DNA from: Planctomycetota bacterium | GTDB taxonomy: Bacteria; Planctomycetota; Phycisphaerae; Phycisphaerales; Phycisphaeraceae | NCBI GenBank assembly: GCA_016350165.1 | Contig: CP066225.1 | Location: forward strand, 124,001 to 188,000 | Direction of reading: 5' to 3' | Length of the DNA stretch: 64,000 nucleotides | Notes under the pieces: generated by a model | Database searches by the model: none | Seen by the model: only the letters and a program-made list of their open reading frames with translations | What the model was told of the DNA's origin: nothing | Program-made: the position numbers and the translations under genes | Part shown: positions 18,624 to 28,282 of the stretch, piece after piece | Layout: every line of letters begins with the position of its first letter | Numbering within the stretch: position 1 is the stretch's first letter

Positions 18624-19742
18624 ATGTCAGTCACTAACATTCTACATGTTCGAATTATTGCTAATGCAGGTGGTGGTCCTGAGAAAACGATTCTGCGCTG
18701 TAAACGATATCTGAGTACAGACAAATACAATGTTTCAGCAGCTTATATCCATCCCGCTGGATTAGATGATATTGATGATATCAAGCAAAAAGCAGAAGCC
18801 AACAATCTGCCTTTGTTTACAATACCCGAACATGGTGCCTTGGATATCAAGACAATCATTCGATTAGTTCGATTATGCAAGCAACAGAAGATTGATATTT
18901 GGCATAGCCATGATTATAAATCTGACATTCTGGGGTTGATCGTCAGATGCTTTCATAAAATGAAGTTGATTACAACGGTTCATGGATTTACGTGTGAGAA
19001 TTATAAAACACGATTTTATGCATTTTTAAATCGATTAGCTTTTCGTGGTTTCGATCGCTTGATTAGTGTGAGTACAAAGCTGCGTGATGAGTGTATTGAA
19101 CAAGGTATTGACGCGACACGTATTCGCTATATACCAAATGGAATTGATGCGATTGACTATAGCCATTCATCTGCAGATGGTATGGATAGTGATAAAAAAC
19201 AATTCACAATCGGTTTGATTGGTCGGTTCAGTCCTGAAAAAGGTGTCCATAGAGCGATCGAAGTTCTTAAACAGCTGATTGATAATGGGCTTGATGTTCA
19301 CATGCATCTAGTTGGAAGTGGGCCTGAAGAACATCACTTGAAAATGCTGACTAATCAACTTGAGTTATCAGATAATATTACATGGTGGGGCTGGCAGGAT
19401 AATCCAAAAGATTTTTACAAAACTTTCGATTTGCTTCTTTTGCCTAGCTATACAGAAGGTTTTCCGAATGTTTTGCTTGAAGCAATGATTAATAAGGTTG
19501 CGATTGCTGCAACAAATGTTGGTGGTATTCCAGACATGCTCGATCAAGGTGATTGTGGCATACTACTTGATAACGATGTCGATATCAGTGAATGGGTAAT
19601 ACAAATCAAGAAGCTGATCGAAGATAATCAATCACGTTCATACTATATTTCTCAGGCATATGATCGCGTGATGCAAAATTATACTCTTTGCCAACGTACA
19701 AAACGTTTGCAACATATATATGAAGAACTTGTGGCAGCGTAA
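18624..19742 (+). CDS. Glycosyltransferase family 4 protein
   Basis: GT-B retaining glycosyltransferase of about 372 aa that transfers a sugar from an activated nucleotide sugar. N-terminal landmarks are NAGGGPEKTIL and WHSHDYKSDI. The C-terminal nucleotide-binding half has IGLIGRFSPEKGVHRA and the E-x7-E signature in PSYTEGFPNVLLEAM. The ATG at 18624 is chosen over an in-frame TTG at 18600 that would overlap the radical SAM gene. Third gene of the glycan block. Its stop abuts the stop of gspE on the other strand with no base between. Confidence 0.9.
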   Translation: MSVTNILHVRIIANAGGGPEKTILRCKRYLSTDKYNVSAAYIHPAGLDDIDDIKQKAEANNLPLFTIPEHGALDIKTIIRLVRLCKQQKIDIWHSHDYKSDILGLIVRCFHKMKLITTVHGFTCENYKTRFYAFLNRLAFRGFDRLISVSTKLRDECIEQGIDATRIRYIPNGIDAIDYSHSSADGMDSDKKQFTIGLIGRFSPEKGVHRAIEVLKQLIDNGLDVHMHLVGSGPEEHHLKMLTNQLELSDNITWWGWQDNPKDFYKTFDLLLLPSYTEGFPNVLLEAMINKVAIAATNVGGIPDMLDQGDCGILLDNDVDISEWVIQIKKLIEDNQSRSYYISQAYDRVMQNYTLCQRTKRLQHIYEELVAA

Positions 19743-21563
19743 CTAAATCGTACTCTCCGTCACACGTAAAACTTCTTGAACAGTTGTTTTGCCATTCGAA
19801 ACTTTATTGAATCCATCTTCACGTAATGTACTCATACCACTTTCGACACACATTCTTCTAAATTCGGTCACATTCGGATTGCCCGCAATTCTGTCACGTA
19901 AATTATCGTTTAGAATAAGTAGCTCGTATAAACCGACACGACCCGAGTATCCAGTGCCACGGCATTTATCGCAGCCATGCCCTTCCCAAACTTGATCAAC
20001 AGCTATACCATGCATTGCTAGATGTTCTGCGATATGATCATCAGGTTTGATTTGATCTTTACAGTTTTCACATATCTTACGTACGAGACGTTGTGCAAGC
20101 GTTGCATTGACAGCTGCACCAATCAGGTATGGTTCAACGCCGATGTTAATAAGACGAGTTACGGAGCTTGGTGCATCATTGGTGTGAAGCGTCGAAAGAA
20201 CCAAGTGACCGGTGAGCGAAGCTTGAATCGCTGTTCTTGCGGTTTCTGCATCACGTATTTCACCGACCATAATAACGTCGGGGTCTTGACGCAATAGTGC
20301 ACGTAATGCAGCGGGAAAACTCATGCCAATTTTGTCATGAACTTGTGTTTGATTAATGCCATTGAGATGGTACTCGACAGGATCTTCAACAGTTGAGATA
20401 TTCAGCTTGCCACGATCCATTTGGCCGAGTGAGGAATAAAGTGTGGTTGTTTTACCTGAACCAGTTGGGCCTGTCACGAGAATGATGCCGTGCGGCTGTG
20501 CAATCTGGTTCTTCCACATTGTTAGTGATTCATCGCCCATACCAAGCTCATTCAAAGTAACTTGAATTGAACGGGTATCTAAAATACGAAGCACGGCTTT
20601 CTCGCCCGCTGCCATCGGCAATGTCGACAAACGTAAATCTAATTTACGTCCATGAACCATTGCACGAATTCTACCATCTTGTGGCAGACGTCTTTCGGAA
20701 ATATCCAAATTAGCCATAATCTTCAGGCGTGAAAGGATTGCAGCATGCATATGACGAGGTGGTGACATTGATTCGAACATAACACCATCAATACGCAATC
20801 GAATTTGAAGTTTTTTTTCCTGCGGCTCAATATGTATGTCTGATGCGCCTTCCTTAACGGCATTGAAGATCAGGTAATTTACGAAACGAATAACTGGCGA
20901 TTCACCAGCCATTTTTTCTAAATCTAGATCTTCTTCTTTGGCTTCAACTAATTCGACTTCATCATCATCGATGTCGCCAATGATTTCTTCGACACCAATT
21001 GATTCATCGACTTGCGATTCTTTAAGATTTTCAATGGCGGCGGCAATATCTTTACGACATACGATTACAGGCTTCACCGACTGGCCAAGCTTATGTCGAA
21101 TTTCATCCAAAATTTGCATATGATCTGCATGCACAACACCAACGACCAAACGTGAACCTAAATGCTCGATTGGAAGAACACCATGATTCACACAATAATC
21201 ATGACCAAGCAGTTCAATTTGTTTAATTGCATCGAGATTTTCTGTGTCAAATTCAACAAATTCTAAATCAGCAAGCTCCGCAACTTTTGCTTGTAGCCCA
21301 GATTCAACTACACCCATATCAAAATAAATATCAGCAAGATTCTTGCCTGGCGACTGCTCAGCAACCTTTTTTCCTGATGCCAACTGAGCAACTGTAATTA
21401 CACCTGCTTCAAGAAGAAGCTGCGAGAGATCACGGCCAGTATTTGACACTTCCTCTGGAGCATCAGGCGACCACAGATCACTTAACGACTCACTTGATCT
21501 AAAAAGTGATTTGCTTTTACTGATGATATTTTGATTGAATATATTGTTTTCTGAGTTACTCAT
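19743..21563 (-). CDS. gspE: GspE/PilB-type secretion ATPase
   Basis: Cytoplasmic hexameric ATPase that powers pseudopilus or type IV pilus assembly, 606 aa. The N-terminal MshEN/T2SSE-N region spans about 40-200. Walker A GPTGSGKTTT is near residue 364, followed by the Asp box and DPDVIMVGEIRDAETA. A C-terminal zinc module has CENCKDQI (about 498) and CDKCRGTGYSGR (about 529). PilB and GspE cannot be separated by sequence alone. It is the last gene of the pilMNO operon, 15 bases after the GspC/PilP-like gene. Confidence 0.92.
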   Translation of the reverse strand: MSNSENNIFNQNIISKSKSLFRSSESLSDLWSPDAPEEVSNTGRDLSQLLLEAGVITVAQLASGKKVAEQSPGKNLADIYFDMGVVESGLQAKVAELADLEFVEFDTENLDAIKQIELLGHDYCVNHGVLPIEHLGSRLVVGVVHADHMQILDEIRHKLGQSVKPVIVCRKDIAAAIENLKESQVDESIGVEEIIGDIDDDEVELVEAKEEDLDLEKMAGESPVIRFVNYLIFNAVKEGASDIHIEPQEKKLQIRLRIDGVMFESMSPPRHMHAAILSRLKIMANLDISERRLPQDGRIRAMVHGRKLDLRLSTLPMAAGEKAVLRILDTRSIQVTLNELGMGDESLTMWKNQIAQPHGIILVTGPTGSGKTTTLYSSLGQMDRGKLNISTVEDPVEYHLNGINQTQVHDKIGMSFPAALRALLRQDPDVIMVGEIRDAETARTAIQASLTGHLVLSTLHTNDAPSSVTRLINIGVEPYLIGAAVNATLAQRLVRKICENCKDQIKPDDHIAEHLAMHGIAVDQVWEGHGCDKCRGTGYSGRVGLYELLILNDNLRDRIAGNPNVTEFRRMCVESGMSTLREDGFNKVSNGKTTVQEVLRVTESTI

Positions 21564-21578
21564 CGAATTCCCTGCCGC

Positions 21579-22292
21579 TTAATCCATCATCAAAACAAAG
21601 GTCTGCCCCTCAGCCAGTAGTTCAACTGTTTGCTTTTTATTGTTGATTTTAACAATAGTAAAATTACCGATTTGATCACCCTTACGGTAAAACTCACCAT
21701 CAACAATTGCTACTGGAACTCGACCACCCATTACTGATTGCAAATTCAATCGTTTCATTTCACCTGAAAGCTGATCAATACGCTTTAATCGTTTTTGTTG
21801 CTCAAAACGTAAATTGATATTTTGTACTGGTCGCTTTGAGACAGCCATTGCAAATGGATCTTTTTTAACATATTCAATTGGAATTTGCTGACCCGACACA
21901 TTAGCCTGCAAAACACCTACTATTTCTGGCGTATCATTAAATAATAGATCCATATTTTCACGACGCAATGGATCGTTTTTATCCATTAGCTTGGGATTAT
22001 TTAGTTTCGTTAAATACGTTTCAATTTTAGCTTCAATCGCCTGTGTACTATCTGCCATACTCAGATTATTATTCATCAGATGCATACCATACAAAGCTCC
22101 AGCTGCTATGATTATGACAATAATAAATATGATCGCACCTGAACTGGCCAGTTTATTCTCTTTAGGATCATCCAGCATAAGTGAATCGTCCGCTATTGCT
22201 GGTTCTGATTCACCGGAGCCCATAATGGACATTGATGTTTCCATAGATTGCTGATCATCATCCATGGGCATATTTGATGGAATCCTTGTCAT
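21579..22292 (-). CDS. Pilus/secretion assembly protein with PilP/GspC-like C-terminus
   Basis: A 237-aa bitopic membrane protein I cannot name with certainty. The first 50 residues are cytoplasmic and acidic, residues about 53-72 (AIIFIIVIIIAAGALYGMHL) form one membrane segment, and the remainder would be periplasmic. The end VPVAIVDGEFYRKGDQIGN followed by VELLAEGQTFVL has the small beta-domain pattern of PilP and GspC homology regions. Its place between pilO and gspE, with 17- and 15-base gaps, fits a PilP/GspC role: linking the inner-membrane platform to the secretin. Confidence 0.65.
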   Translation of the reverse strand: MTRIPSNMPMDDDQQSMETSMSIMGSGESEPAIADDSLMLDDPKENKLASSGAIIFIIVIIIAAGALYGMHLMNNNLSMADSTQAIEAKIETYLTKLNNPKLMDKNDPLRRENMDLLFNDTPEIVGVLQANVSGQQIPIEYVKKDPFAMAVSKRPVQNINLRFEQQKRLKRIDQLSGEMKRLNLQSVMGGRVPVAIVDGEFYRKGDQIGNFTIVKINNKKQTVELLAEGQTFVLMMD

Positions 22293-22309
22293 ACAAGACT
22301 TTCCTTATA

Positions 22310-22855
22310 TCAAGAAGCGGACTTCTTGTTGCTTTCAAAATAGATATTTAGAACCAAATCAGCTTTCATTTGCCCATCTTCATTTTCAACTTTCTCAAGC
22401 TTTACTTCAGGCAATTGTGTGATACGTGGTAGTTTTTCAAGCTCAATTAGAAAATTGTAGAAGCCATCAAAATCACCAAGAATCACCATTTTGATTGGTA
22501 CTTCTGCATAATGGGCTTTACCAACTATTTTCTCAGTTCGAAAACTTTTTTGTACGAGGTTATGTTTGTCAGCCAGGTTCCAAACTTCACTCAAAATAAC
22601 TTCAACTTCCTGCTGAGCAGGTAATTTTTGCTCAAACAGATCAATCGCATTTGTCAGCTTCTCAATCTCATCGTTAATACTGTCAGTATTACGAGTTGCT
22701 TCTTCTAGTAGATTTAACTTTGCTTGCTTTTTGAGTATTTCAGCTCTTGCTTCTTCAACACGCTCTGATCGTGGCTTAAACACAAACATATATGATGCGA
22801 CAGGCATTGCGATCAGAAGAACAATGAAGATTAATTCTCGTGTTCCAAATCTCAT
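22310..22855 (-). CDS. pilO: PilO-like type IV pilus assembly protein
   Basis: Inner-membrane assembly platform protein of 181 aa, partner of PilN. One membrane segment (ELIFIVLLIAMPVASYMFVF), a coiled coil (residues about 30-80), then a ferredoxin-like domain with VILGDFDGFYNFLIELEKL and RITQLPEVKLEKVE, characteristic of PilO. It overlaps the stop of the pilN-like gene by four bases (ATGA type), implying translational coupling. Confidence 0.82.
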   Translation of the reverse strand: MRFGTRELIFIVLLIAMPVASYMFVFKPRSERVEEARAEILKKQAKLNLLEEATRNTDSINDEIEKLTNAIDLFEQKLPAQQEVEVILSEVWNLADKHNLVQKSFRTEKIVGKAHYAEVPIKMVILGDFDGFYNFLIELEKLPRITQLPEVKLEKVENEDGQMKADLVLNIYFESNKKSAS

Positions 22856-23661
22856 TGCTGACCTCCATTCCTGTTGAATGCTTTGTATGAGGTTGGCATA
22901 ACTTGATGCGAAGTGACCTTAGGACCTTCTTCAGTAATTACCATATCAGAGTCCATCGGATTATTTTTCAATTCACGTCGTACTAACTTTGGTGCGACAT
23001 CCTGCATCTTTACCTTCTGATTCAACTTCATTGTTATACGAAAGCGTCGCATCTTTCGATCAACAACTTCGGTTTCTTCGCTGAACTGAAGTAAAGGTGA
23101 AATGAACAATGGGTGGGCACTGAGTGCAGTTAAAAATTGAGCTACTTCAACATCTGTCGGAGCCAAACCAACGACTTGTATAGTTGTAATTTTTTCTGGA
23201 ACTACGATTAATTGCTTTTCTGCATCTTTCTTGTTGTTCTGCGTTTGCTTTGCTCGTTCAAGTGAAGTACGTGCTCGGCGGCTATTCTGCTCTTCTTTCG
23301 TTTCAAGTTTGAACTCTAAGAGATTCATTGAAAGAGGCATATGATTAGTCATTTCAGCTAGTAAGCGGCTACGTGGCACACGTTCAACCAGTACACAAGT
23401 CACTTCAGCTTTATGTATCATTTCTAATTTTTGATTTTGTAGTTGCTCAAGTTTTTCTAAGTTTGCTGCAGCTTCCTCGTAACGATGATTAACTGATAGT
23501 TGCTGTTTTTGAAGATCATCGACCTGCTTATCAGTAATAAAGAAAGTCGCAACAATAGCTGCGGTAACAATGACAAACAATGAAATACATATCACGTTTG
23601 TTCTTCTCGCAACACGCTTTTCCAGATAGTCTTCTGGGAGGAAACTCATGTCTTTTGGCAT
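22852..23661 (-). CDS. pilN: PilN-like assembly protein
   Basis: Bitopic inner-membrane protein of 269 aa. The short N-terminal cytoplasmic segment FLPEDYLEKRVARRTN is in the position of the PilM-binding peptide of PilN. The membrane segment is VICISLFVIVTAAIVATFFI. A coiled coil follows, then a fold with TTIQVVGLAPTDVEVAQFL and SAHPLFISPLLQFSEE, typical of PilN/GspL periplasmic domains. At 269 aa it is longer than usual, with a charged insert (about 125-155). Placed between pilM and pilO. Confidence 0.82.
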   Translation of the reverse strand: MPKDMSFLPEDYLEKRVARRTNVICISLFVIVTAAIVATFFITDKQVDDLQKQQLSVNHRYEEAAANLEKLEQLQNQKLEMIHKAEVTCVLVERVPRSRLLAEMTNHMPLSMNLLEFKLETKEEQNSRRARTSLERAKQTQNNKKDAEKQLIVVPEKITTIQVVGLAPTDVEVAQFLTALSAHPLFISPLLQFSEETEVVDRKMRRFRITMKLNQKVKMQDVAPKLVRRELKNNPMDSDMVITEEGPKVTSHQVMPTSYKAFNRNGGQQ

Positions 23662-23718
23662 GACATTCTCCGCTAGTGGTGAACAAAATCCTTGAACGCT
23701 CCCTGAATCTCATTCATG

Positions 23719-24906
23719 CTAAATATTTGCCTCACTCATGCATAGCCCCATTGGCACGGCCCAACCAGGTTGCGGCTGATCTAAATCCACTCCAATTGGT
23801 GGATTTTTCAAGCCAATCCTCGCTAGTCGTGCGAAAGGGTCACCCAATTGTGCCGCTATTCGAACGCCTTGTGCAATCTGTTGACACACATTTGTATGGT
23901 TTGATTCTCCACCAAGGAAAATCAATTTTTGCACTTGTTTATCAGGAAAAAGCGAATGATAGTGACGTAAGCACATTTGCACTTCATCAATGAGACACTC
24001 AATTGTTTCCTGTTCGATTGAATCCTTATCCCCTTCCCTTCTACCTAATGTTTTTTCATTTTTAGCCATGGGAATAACCGCTTGCGCACTTATATCATTC
24101 ACATGACTGCTCCCACCTTGAGATTGAGCTAATACGTTATTCAATGAAGCTTCTAAATCTATCCCATGAGCATGCGCGATTCGTGCTTGTCTTGCCTCGC
24201 AATATGCAACTTTTTTCTTCACTGATAACTGTCGATTGAATTGTTCACCCGCAGCATGTATTGCTTTTGTAAAGACCATCTCCGAACCGTGAGCTATCAC
24301 AACCTTAGTCGTTGCAGAGCCGATATCGATGTAGCATTGAGCAGTACTGGTATCTTGAGGGCATTGCAATTGCTCAAATGCTTTCAGCATGCATACAGGC
24401 TCACTATGCATACCAACGACATCAAGCTTGCATTTCGCAGCAAGCTCCAAATACTGCATAATGATATCTTTCATCGCAGCAATGCAAATGATCTCTTGTT
24501 GAGTCGATCCATTTTTCACAACGTTTATGCACGGGAAGTGTCGAATGATCATGCGATTTGGATTGATATTCAGTCGTTGTTGCAAGTTCAGACCAATTTC
24601 GAACTCGATGTTATCTTGTGCATTACCGGGTATAGCCATGTGCTGTACAATGGTCTGAAAAGCGGGTATCGATAAGATCGCTCGCTTGCCTTTGAATGGT
24701 TGCGTATCGAGCAAGTTCTTCAAAGCCTCAGATACGAAGGCCATACGACTAATAGTGTCAGTTCGTGCATGATCTGGAATCGGCACACTGGCCGCAGCAA
24801 TGAGCTGTGGTGGATTGGTAGGCACAATCTGCAGTACTTTGATACTGTCCGAGCCAAAATCCACTGCGATCGGCGAACTTTTTATCTTTGTAAAACCGAA
24901 GGCCAT
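23719..24906 (-). CDS. pilM: PilM-like actin-fold assembly protein
   Basis: Cytoplasmic actin/FtsA-like ATP-binding protein of 395 aa that docks on PilN and organises the assembly platform. IAVDFGSDSIKVLQI (12-26) is the phosphate-1 motif; CYIDIGSATTKVVIAHGSE is phosphate-2; KLIFLGGESNHTNVCQQIA is the adenosine motif. A poorly conserved insert at 260-300 (QSQGGSSHVNDISAQ) is unusual. The ATG at 24906 has AGGGAAG close upstream. It is the first gene of the minus-strand operon running to gspE. Confidence 0.87.
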   Translation of the reverse strand: MAFGFTKIKSSPIAVDFGSDSIKVLQIVPTNPPQLIAAASVPIPDHARTDTISRMAFVSEALKNLLDTQPFKGKRAILSIPAFQTIVQHMAIPGNAQDNIEFEIGLNLQQRLNINPNRMIIRHFPCINVVKNGSTQQEIICIAAMKDIIMQYLELAAKCKLDVVGMHSEPVCMLKAFEQLQCPQDTSTAQCYIDIGSATTKVVIAHGSEMVFTKAIHAAGEQFNRQLSVKKKVAYCEARQARIAHAHGIDLEASLNNVLAQSQGGSSHVNDISAQAVIPMAKNEKTLGRREGDKDSIEQETIECLIDEVQMCLRHYHSLFPDKQVQKLIFLGGESNHTNVCQQIAQGVRIAAQLGDPFARLARIGLKNPPIGVDLDQPQPGWAVPMGLCMSEANI

Positions 24907-25212
24907 TCTTCCCTACCTTGTTGGTTTTTATGTATACACACGCTTCGGAACACGTTTACTTTGCGCATTCCTTGGCATTATCCAATCATCGGCCAATAAC
25001 CGCCCTCAATTAACCACCCCACCGCCCTTCACATATCGCTATAATCAGTACAAACCGAACGACTGTTCCGTCCGATATGATTGCCGGAATAACCGCTCCC
25101 AAGACAGCTGTATTGCAGAAATAATCGCTACAATACGACCTGTAAACTGTCACTGAAATACACGAATAAATGAAAATATTTTTTCATTCACAATAAAACC
25201 GAAAAGATCACT
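24907..25212. other. Divergent promoter region between pilM and hslU
   Basis: 306 bases without a gene. An AT-rich perfect inverted repeat AATGAAAA (25169-25176) / TTTTCATT (25181-25188) lies 25 bases before hslU. No clear sigma-70 promoter could be placed. Confidence 0.4.
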
Positions 25213-26595
25213 ATGCAGAACCTCACACCAAAGCAAATTGTCGAAGAGTTGGACCGTTACATCATCGGCCAATCCGACGCAAAAAAAGCCGTAGCTGTTG
25301 CTATTCGCAACCGTTGGCGGCGTCAGCAACTCTCCCCTGAAATGGCACATGAAGTTTCACCCAAAAACATCATCATGTCAGGTCCAACCGGTGTTGGTAA
25401 AACTGAAATTGCACGACGCCTTGCGTCACTCACCGGTGCTCCTTTTATCAAAGTCGAAGCATCCAAGTTCACCGAGGTCGGTTACCACGGCCGTGATGTC
25501 GAATCCATGGTGAGAGATCTTCTTGATAAAGCCATTTCAATGGCACGCTCCGAACAAGCTAAATCCGTCAAAGAAAAAGCTGAAAAAATTGCAAATGATC
25601 GTCTAGTCGATCTGCTTCTACCTAGCACTGAATCTAACAATCAGCCTCAATCAGGCCCGGGCGAATATGTGCCAGCTGATGAATCTGAAGAACGCAAGCA
25701 ACGTTTGCGTGAAAAGATTCGCGAACAGGTTGAATCTGGCGCATTGGATGAAAAAGAAATTGAGCTAAGCGTACGCAATAAGCCACAAACATCAGTTATG
25801 TTTGCAAACATGGGGCTTGATCAAATGGACCCTGACATGGCTAACATGTTTGAAAAGCTGATTCCTGAACAGAATAAACGTCGTAAAACAACTGTAAAAG
25901 ATGCACGTCAAATTTTAATTGAGCAGGAAACCGACAAACTACTTGATCAAGAGAAGATTACAAACAGCGCGATTGAACTGACTGAAGCAAGTGGTATCGT
26001 CTTTCTTGATGAGATTGATAAGATCGCATCTCCAACGGGTCAAATAAAAGGCGGCGGTTCTCCAGACGTTTCACGTCAAGGTGTGCAACGTGACTTACTT
26101 CCGATTGTTGAGGGTTCAGCAGTCAACACAAAATACGGCGTCGTTCATACTGATCACATCCTGTTCATTGCTGCAGGTGCTTTCCATGTCGCCTCTGTCA
26201 ATGACTTGATGCCCGAATTACAAGGCCGCTTCCCAATTCGTGTTGAGCTTGCATCACTCACCAAAGACGATTTTATTCGAATACTCTCTGAACCTGAAAA
26301 TGCACTCACCACTCAACAGGAACAGCTTTTGGGTGTTGAAGGCCTTAATATTAATTTTGAGATCAAAGCTATTGAAGCTATAGCTGACCTTGCTGCTCAA
26401 GCAAATGCTACACTCGAAAATATTGGCGCACGTCGCCTGATGACCATCGTCGAAAAGGTATTCGAGCAAATAAACTTCGATGCGCCAGAAATGAAAGATG
26501 CTGGCAATACTGATGTTCAAATCACGGAACAATTTGTTCGCGATCAGGTCGCAAGTATTGTTAAAGATCGCGATCTCAGTAAATTCGTACTTTGA
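25213..26595 (+). CDS. hslU: ATP-dependent protease ATPase subunit HslU
   Basis: AAA+ unfoldase of the HslUV (ClpQY) cytoplasmic protease, 460 aa. LTPKQIVEELDRYIIGQ opens the protein. Walker A GPTGVGKTE is near residue 57, the pore motif is in EVGYHGRDVESMVRDLL, the I domain spans about 110-240, and Walker B IVFLDEIDKI is near 262. The C-terminal DLSKFVL is the tail that inserts into HslV. The protease gene hslV normally precedes hslU; here the upstream gene is divergent pilM, so hslV must be elsewhere. Confidence 0.96.
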   Translation: MQNLTPKQIVEELDRYIIGQSDAKKAVAVAIRNRWRRQQLSPEMAHEVSPKNIIMSGPTGVGKTEIARRLASLTGAPFIKVEASKFTEVGYHGRDVESMVRDLLDKAISMARSEQAKSVKEKAEKIANDRLVDLLLPSTESNNQPQSGPGEYVPADESEERKQRLREKIREQVESGALDEKEIELSVRNKPQTSVMFANMGLDQMDPDMANMFEKLIPEQNKRRKTTVKDARQILIEQETDKLLDQEKITNSAIELTEASGIVFLDEIDKIASPTGQIKGGGSPDVSRQGVQRDLLPIVEGSAVNTKYGVVHTDHILFIAAGAFHVASVNDLMPELQGRFPIRVELASLTKDDFIRILSEPENALTTQQEQLLGVEGLNINFEIKAIEAIADLAAQANATLENIGARRLMTIVEKVFEQINFDAPEMKDAGNTDVQITEQFVRDQVASIVKDRDLSKFVL

Positions 26596-26620
26596 TCCTC
26601 CATACAATTTGATCCTCGCC

Positions 26621-26652
26621 CACTGCAGGCTTTAGCTCTGCAGTTTTCTTTT
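26621..26652 (+). terminator. Terminator of hslU
   Basis: Stem ACTGCAG (26623-26629) / CTGCAGT (26639-26645), followed by TTTCTTTT. Confidence 0.75.
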
Positions 26653-26710
26653 GCCGCAATTTATCAAAATACACTTTACACCAGCAATACTGCAGCCTTA
26701 GACTGTACGC

Positions 26711-28231
26711 ATGTTATCCCAAGTTCATAGCTTTATATTGCAAGGCATTGAACCTGTTCTTTGCGAAATTGAAGTTGATCTAGCAAACACGGGGCTTCCT
26801 AAAACAACGATCGTCGGCTTGCCCGACGCTGCTGTACGTGAATCGTTAGAACGTGTACGTACAGCCATGACGAATTGTGGATATGCTGTCCCGATGACTC
26901 GGCTTCTTGTTAACCTTGCTCCCGCCGACGTGCGCAAAGAAGGGCCTATCTACGATTTACCGATTGCAATTGGCCTTCTTCTTGCAAGCAAAAATATTCA
27001 AACCGAGAAACATAAAAATCTTCTTTTTGCAGGCGAACTAGCTCTTGATGGCAGAATCAGATCCGTCAACGGTGTCATTAATCTTGCCATTCTTTGTAAA
27101 CAGCTGGAACTAGATGGCATCATCGTGCCAACGGCTAATGCATATGAAGCGACTGCTGTTGAAGGCATTAATGTCTACCCAGCAGATAATCTAACTTCTG
27201 TAGTTGGCTTTTTGAATAACCTAGCACCTATTCAGTCATTAGACTCAAAGAACTACGTTGATCATCTATGGGAAACACAACCTCAAGTTAATTTTTCAGA
27301 CATCAAAGGCCAAGAAGCAGCGAAGAGAGCAATGACAATTGCCGCAGCGGGCAACCATAACATACTCATGATCGGCCCCGCCGGTACAGGCAAAACTCTA
27401 TTGGCCAAAGCTTTACCCGGTATCCTTCCGCCACTTTCACCTGAAGAAGCTCTCGAAGTCACACGCATCTATTCCACGGTAGGTGAAGTGCCTGACGGTC
27501 AAGCGCTAATCACGCAACGACCTGTTCGCTCACCACATCACACTGCCAGTGCACCTGCCTTGATTGGTGGCGGATCAATCCCTCGACCCGGTGCTGTTTC
27601 ACTTGCACACAATGGCGTTCTTTTCCTAGATGAACTACCTGAATTCAGTCGCTCTGTTATTGAAACCCTCCGCCAACCACTGGAAGATGGTAAAGTGACC
27701 ATTGCACGCTCGCAAGCCACCTATCAATTCCCCTCTAAATTCATGTTAGTCGCTGCAATGAATCCTTCTCCGCGAGGCGATGTACCCACCACAGAAATTG
27801 GACACCGTGAGATGGAGCGTTATATGTCTCGTATCTCAGGCCCACTCATTGATCGTATCGATATTCACGTCGATGTTCCTCGTCTACCCTATCTAAAACT
27901 AGCATCACAACATTACCCTGAACCAAGTGAATCTATACGACAGAAAATTCTGCATGCTCGTCTCGTCCAGGCCGAACGCAACGGTTCTACTCTCAAACCG
28001 AATGCTTCTCTATCTAATCGTGAATTAGACGAATTAGCAACTCTCAACAATGAATGCCAGCTTCTCATGAAAGATGCAATGACCGAGTTAGGCCTTTCAG
28101 CCAGAGCATATGATAAAGTCAGACGTGTTGCCCGAACAATCGCAGATCTCGACAATGCTAACGATATCGCAATCCATCATCTTTCAGAAGCTATCGCCTA
28201 CCGTTTAATGGACAGAGAAACTGTTTATTAA
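26711..28231 (+). CDS. YifB/ComM family Mg-chelatase-like AAA ATPase
   Basis: A 506-aa hexameric AAA+ protein; the family includes ComM, a branch-migration helicase that helps integrate DNA during natural transformation. The N-terminal Lon-like fold shows in NTGLPKTTIVGLPDAAVRES and LLVNLAPADVRKEG. SDIKGQEAAKRAMTIAAAG is followed by Walker A GPAGTGKTLLAKALPG near residue 221, then NGVLFLDELPEF and AAMNPSPRG. C-terminal LSARAYDKVRRVARTIADL matches. Length is normal. No transformation gene is adjacent, although a pilus-assembly operon is nearby. Confidence 0.93.
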   Translation: MLSQVHSFILQGIEPVLCEIEVDLANTGLPKTTIVGLPDAAVRESLERVRTAMTNCGYAVPMTRLLVNLAPADVRKEGPIYDLPIAIGLLLASKNIQTEKHKNLLFAGELALDGRIRSVNGVINLAILCKQLELDGIIVPTANAYEATAVEGINVYPADNLTSVVGFLNNLAPIQSLDSKNYVDHLWETQPQVNFSDIKGQEAAKRAMTIAAAGNHNILMIGPAGTGKTLLAKALPGILPPLSPEEALEVTRIYSTVGEVPDGQALITQRPVRSPHHTASAPALIGGGSIPRPGAVSLAHNGVLFLDELPEFSRSVIETLRQPLEDGKVTIARSQATYQFPSKFMLVAAMNPSPRGDVPTTEIGHREMERYMSRISGPLIDRIDIHVDVPRLPYLKLASQHYPEPSESIRQKILHARLVQAERNGSTLKPNASLSNRELDELATLNNECQLLMKDAMTELGLSARAYDKVRRVARTIADLDNANDIAIHHLSEAIAYRLMDRETVY

Positions 28232-28260
28232 AAAAGCAAGGCCGAAAGCAGCCTTGCTTC
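28231..28260. terminator. Bidirectional terminator
   Basis: Stem AGCAAGGC (28235-28242) / GCCTTGCT (28251-28258). It is flanked by an A-run on the left, giving a T-run for the minus-strand gene ending at 28283, and it closes the yifB transcript on the plus strand. Confidence 0.75.
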
Positions 28261-28282
28261 TACTATCTGAACATTTTTCGAA

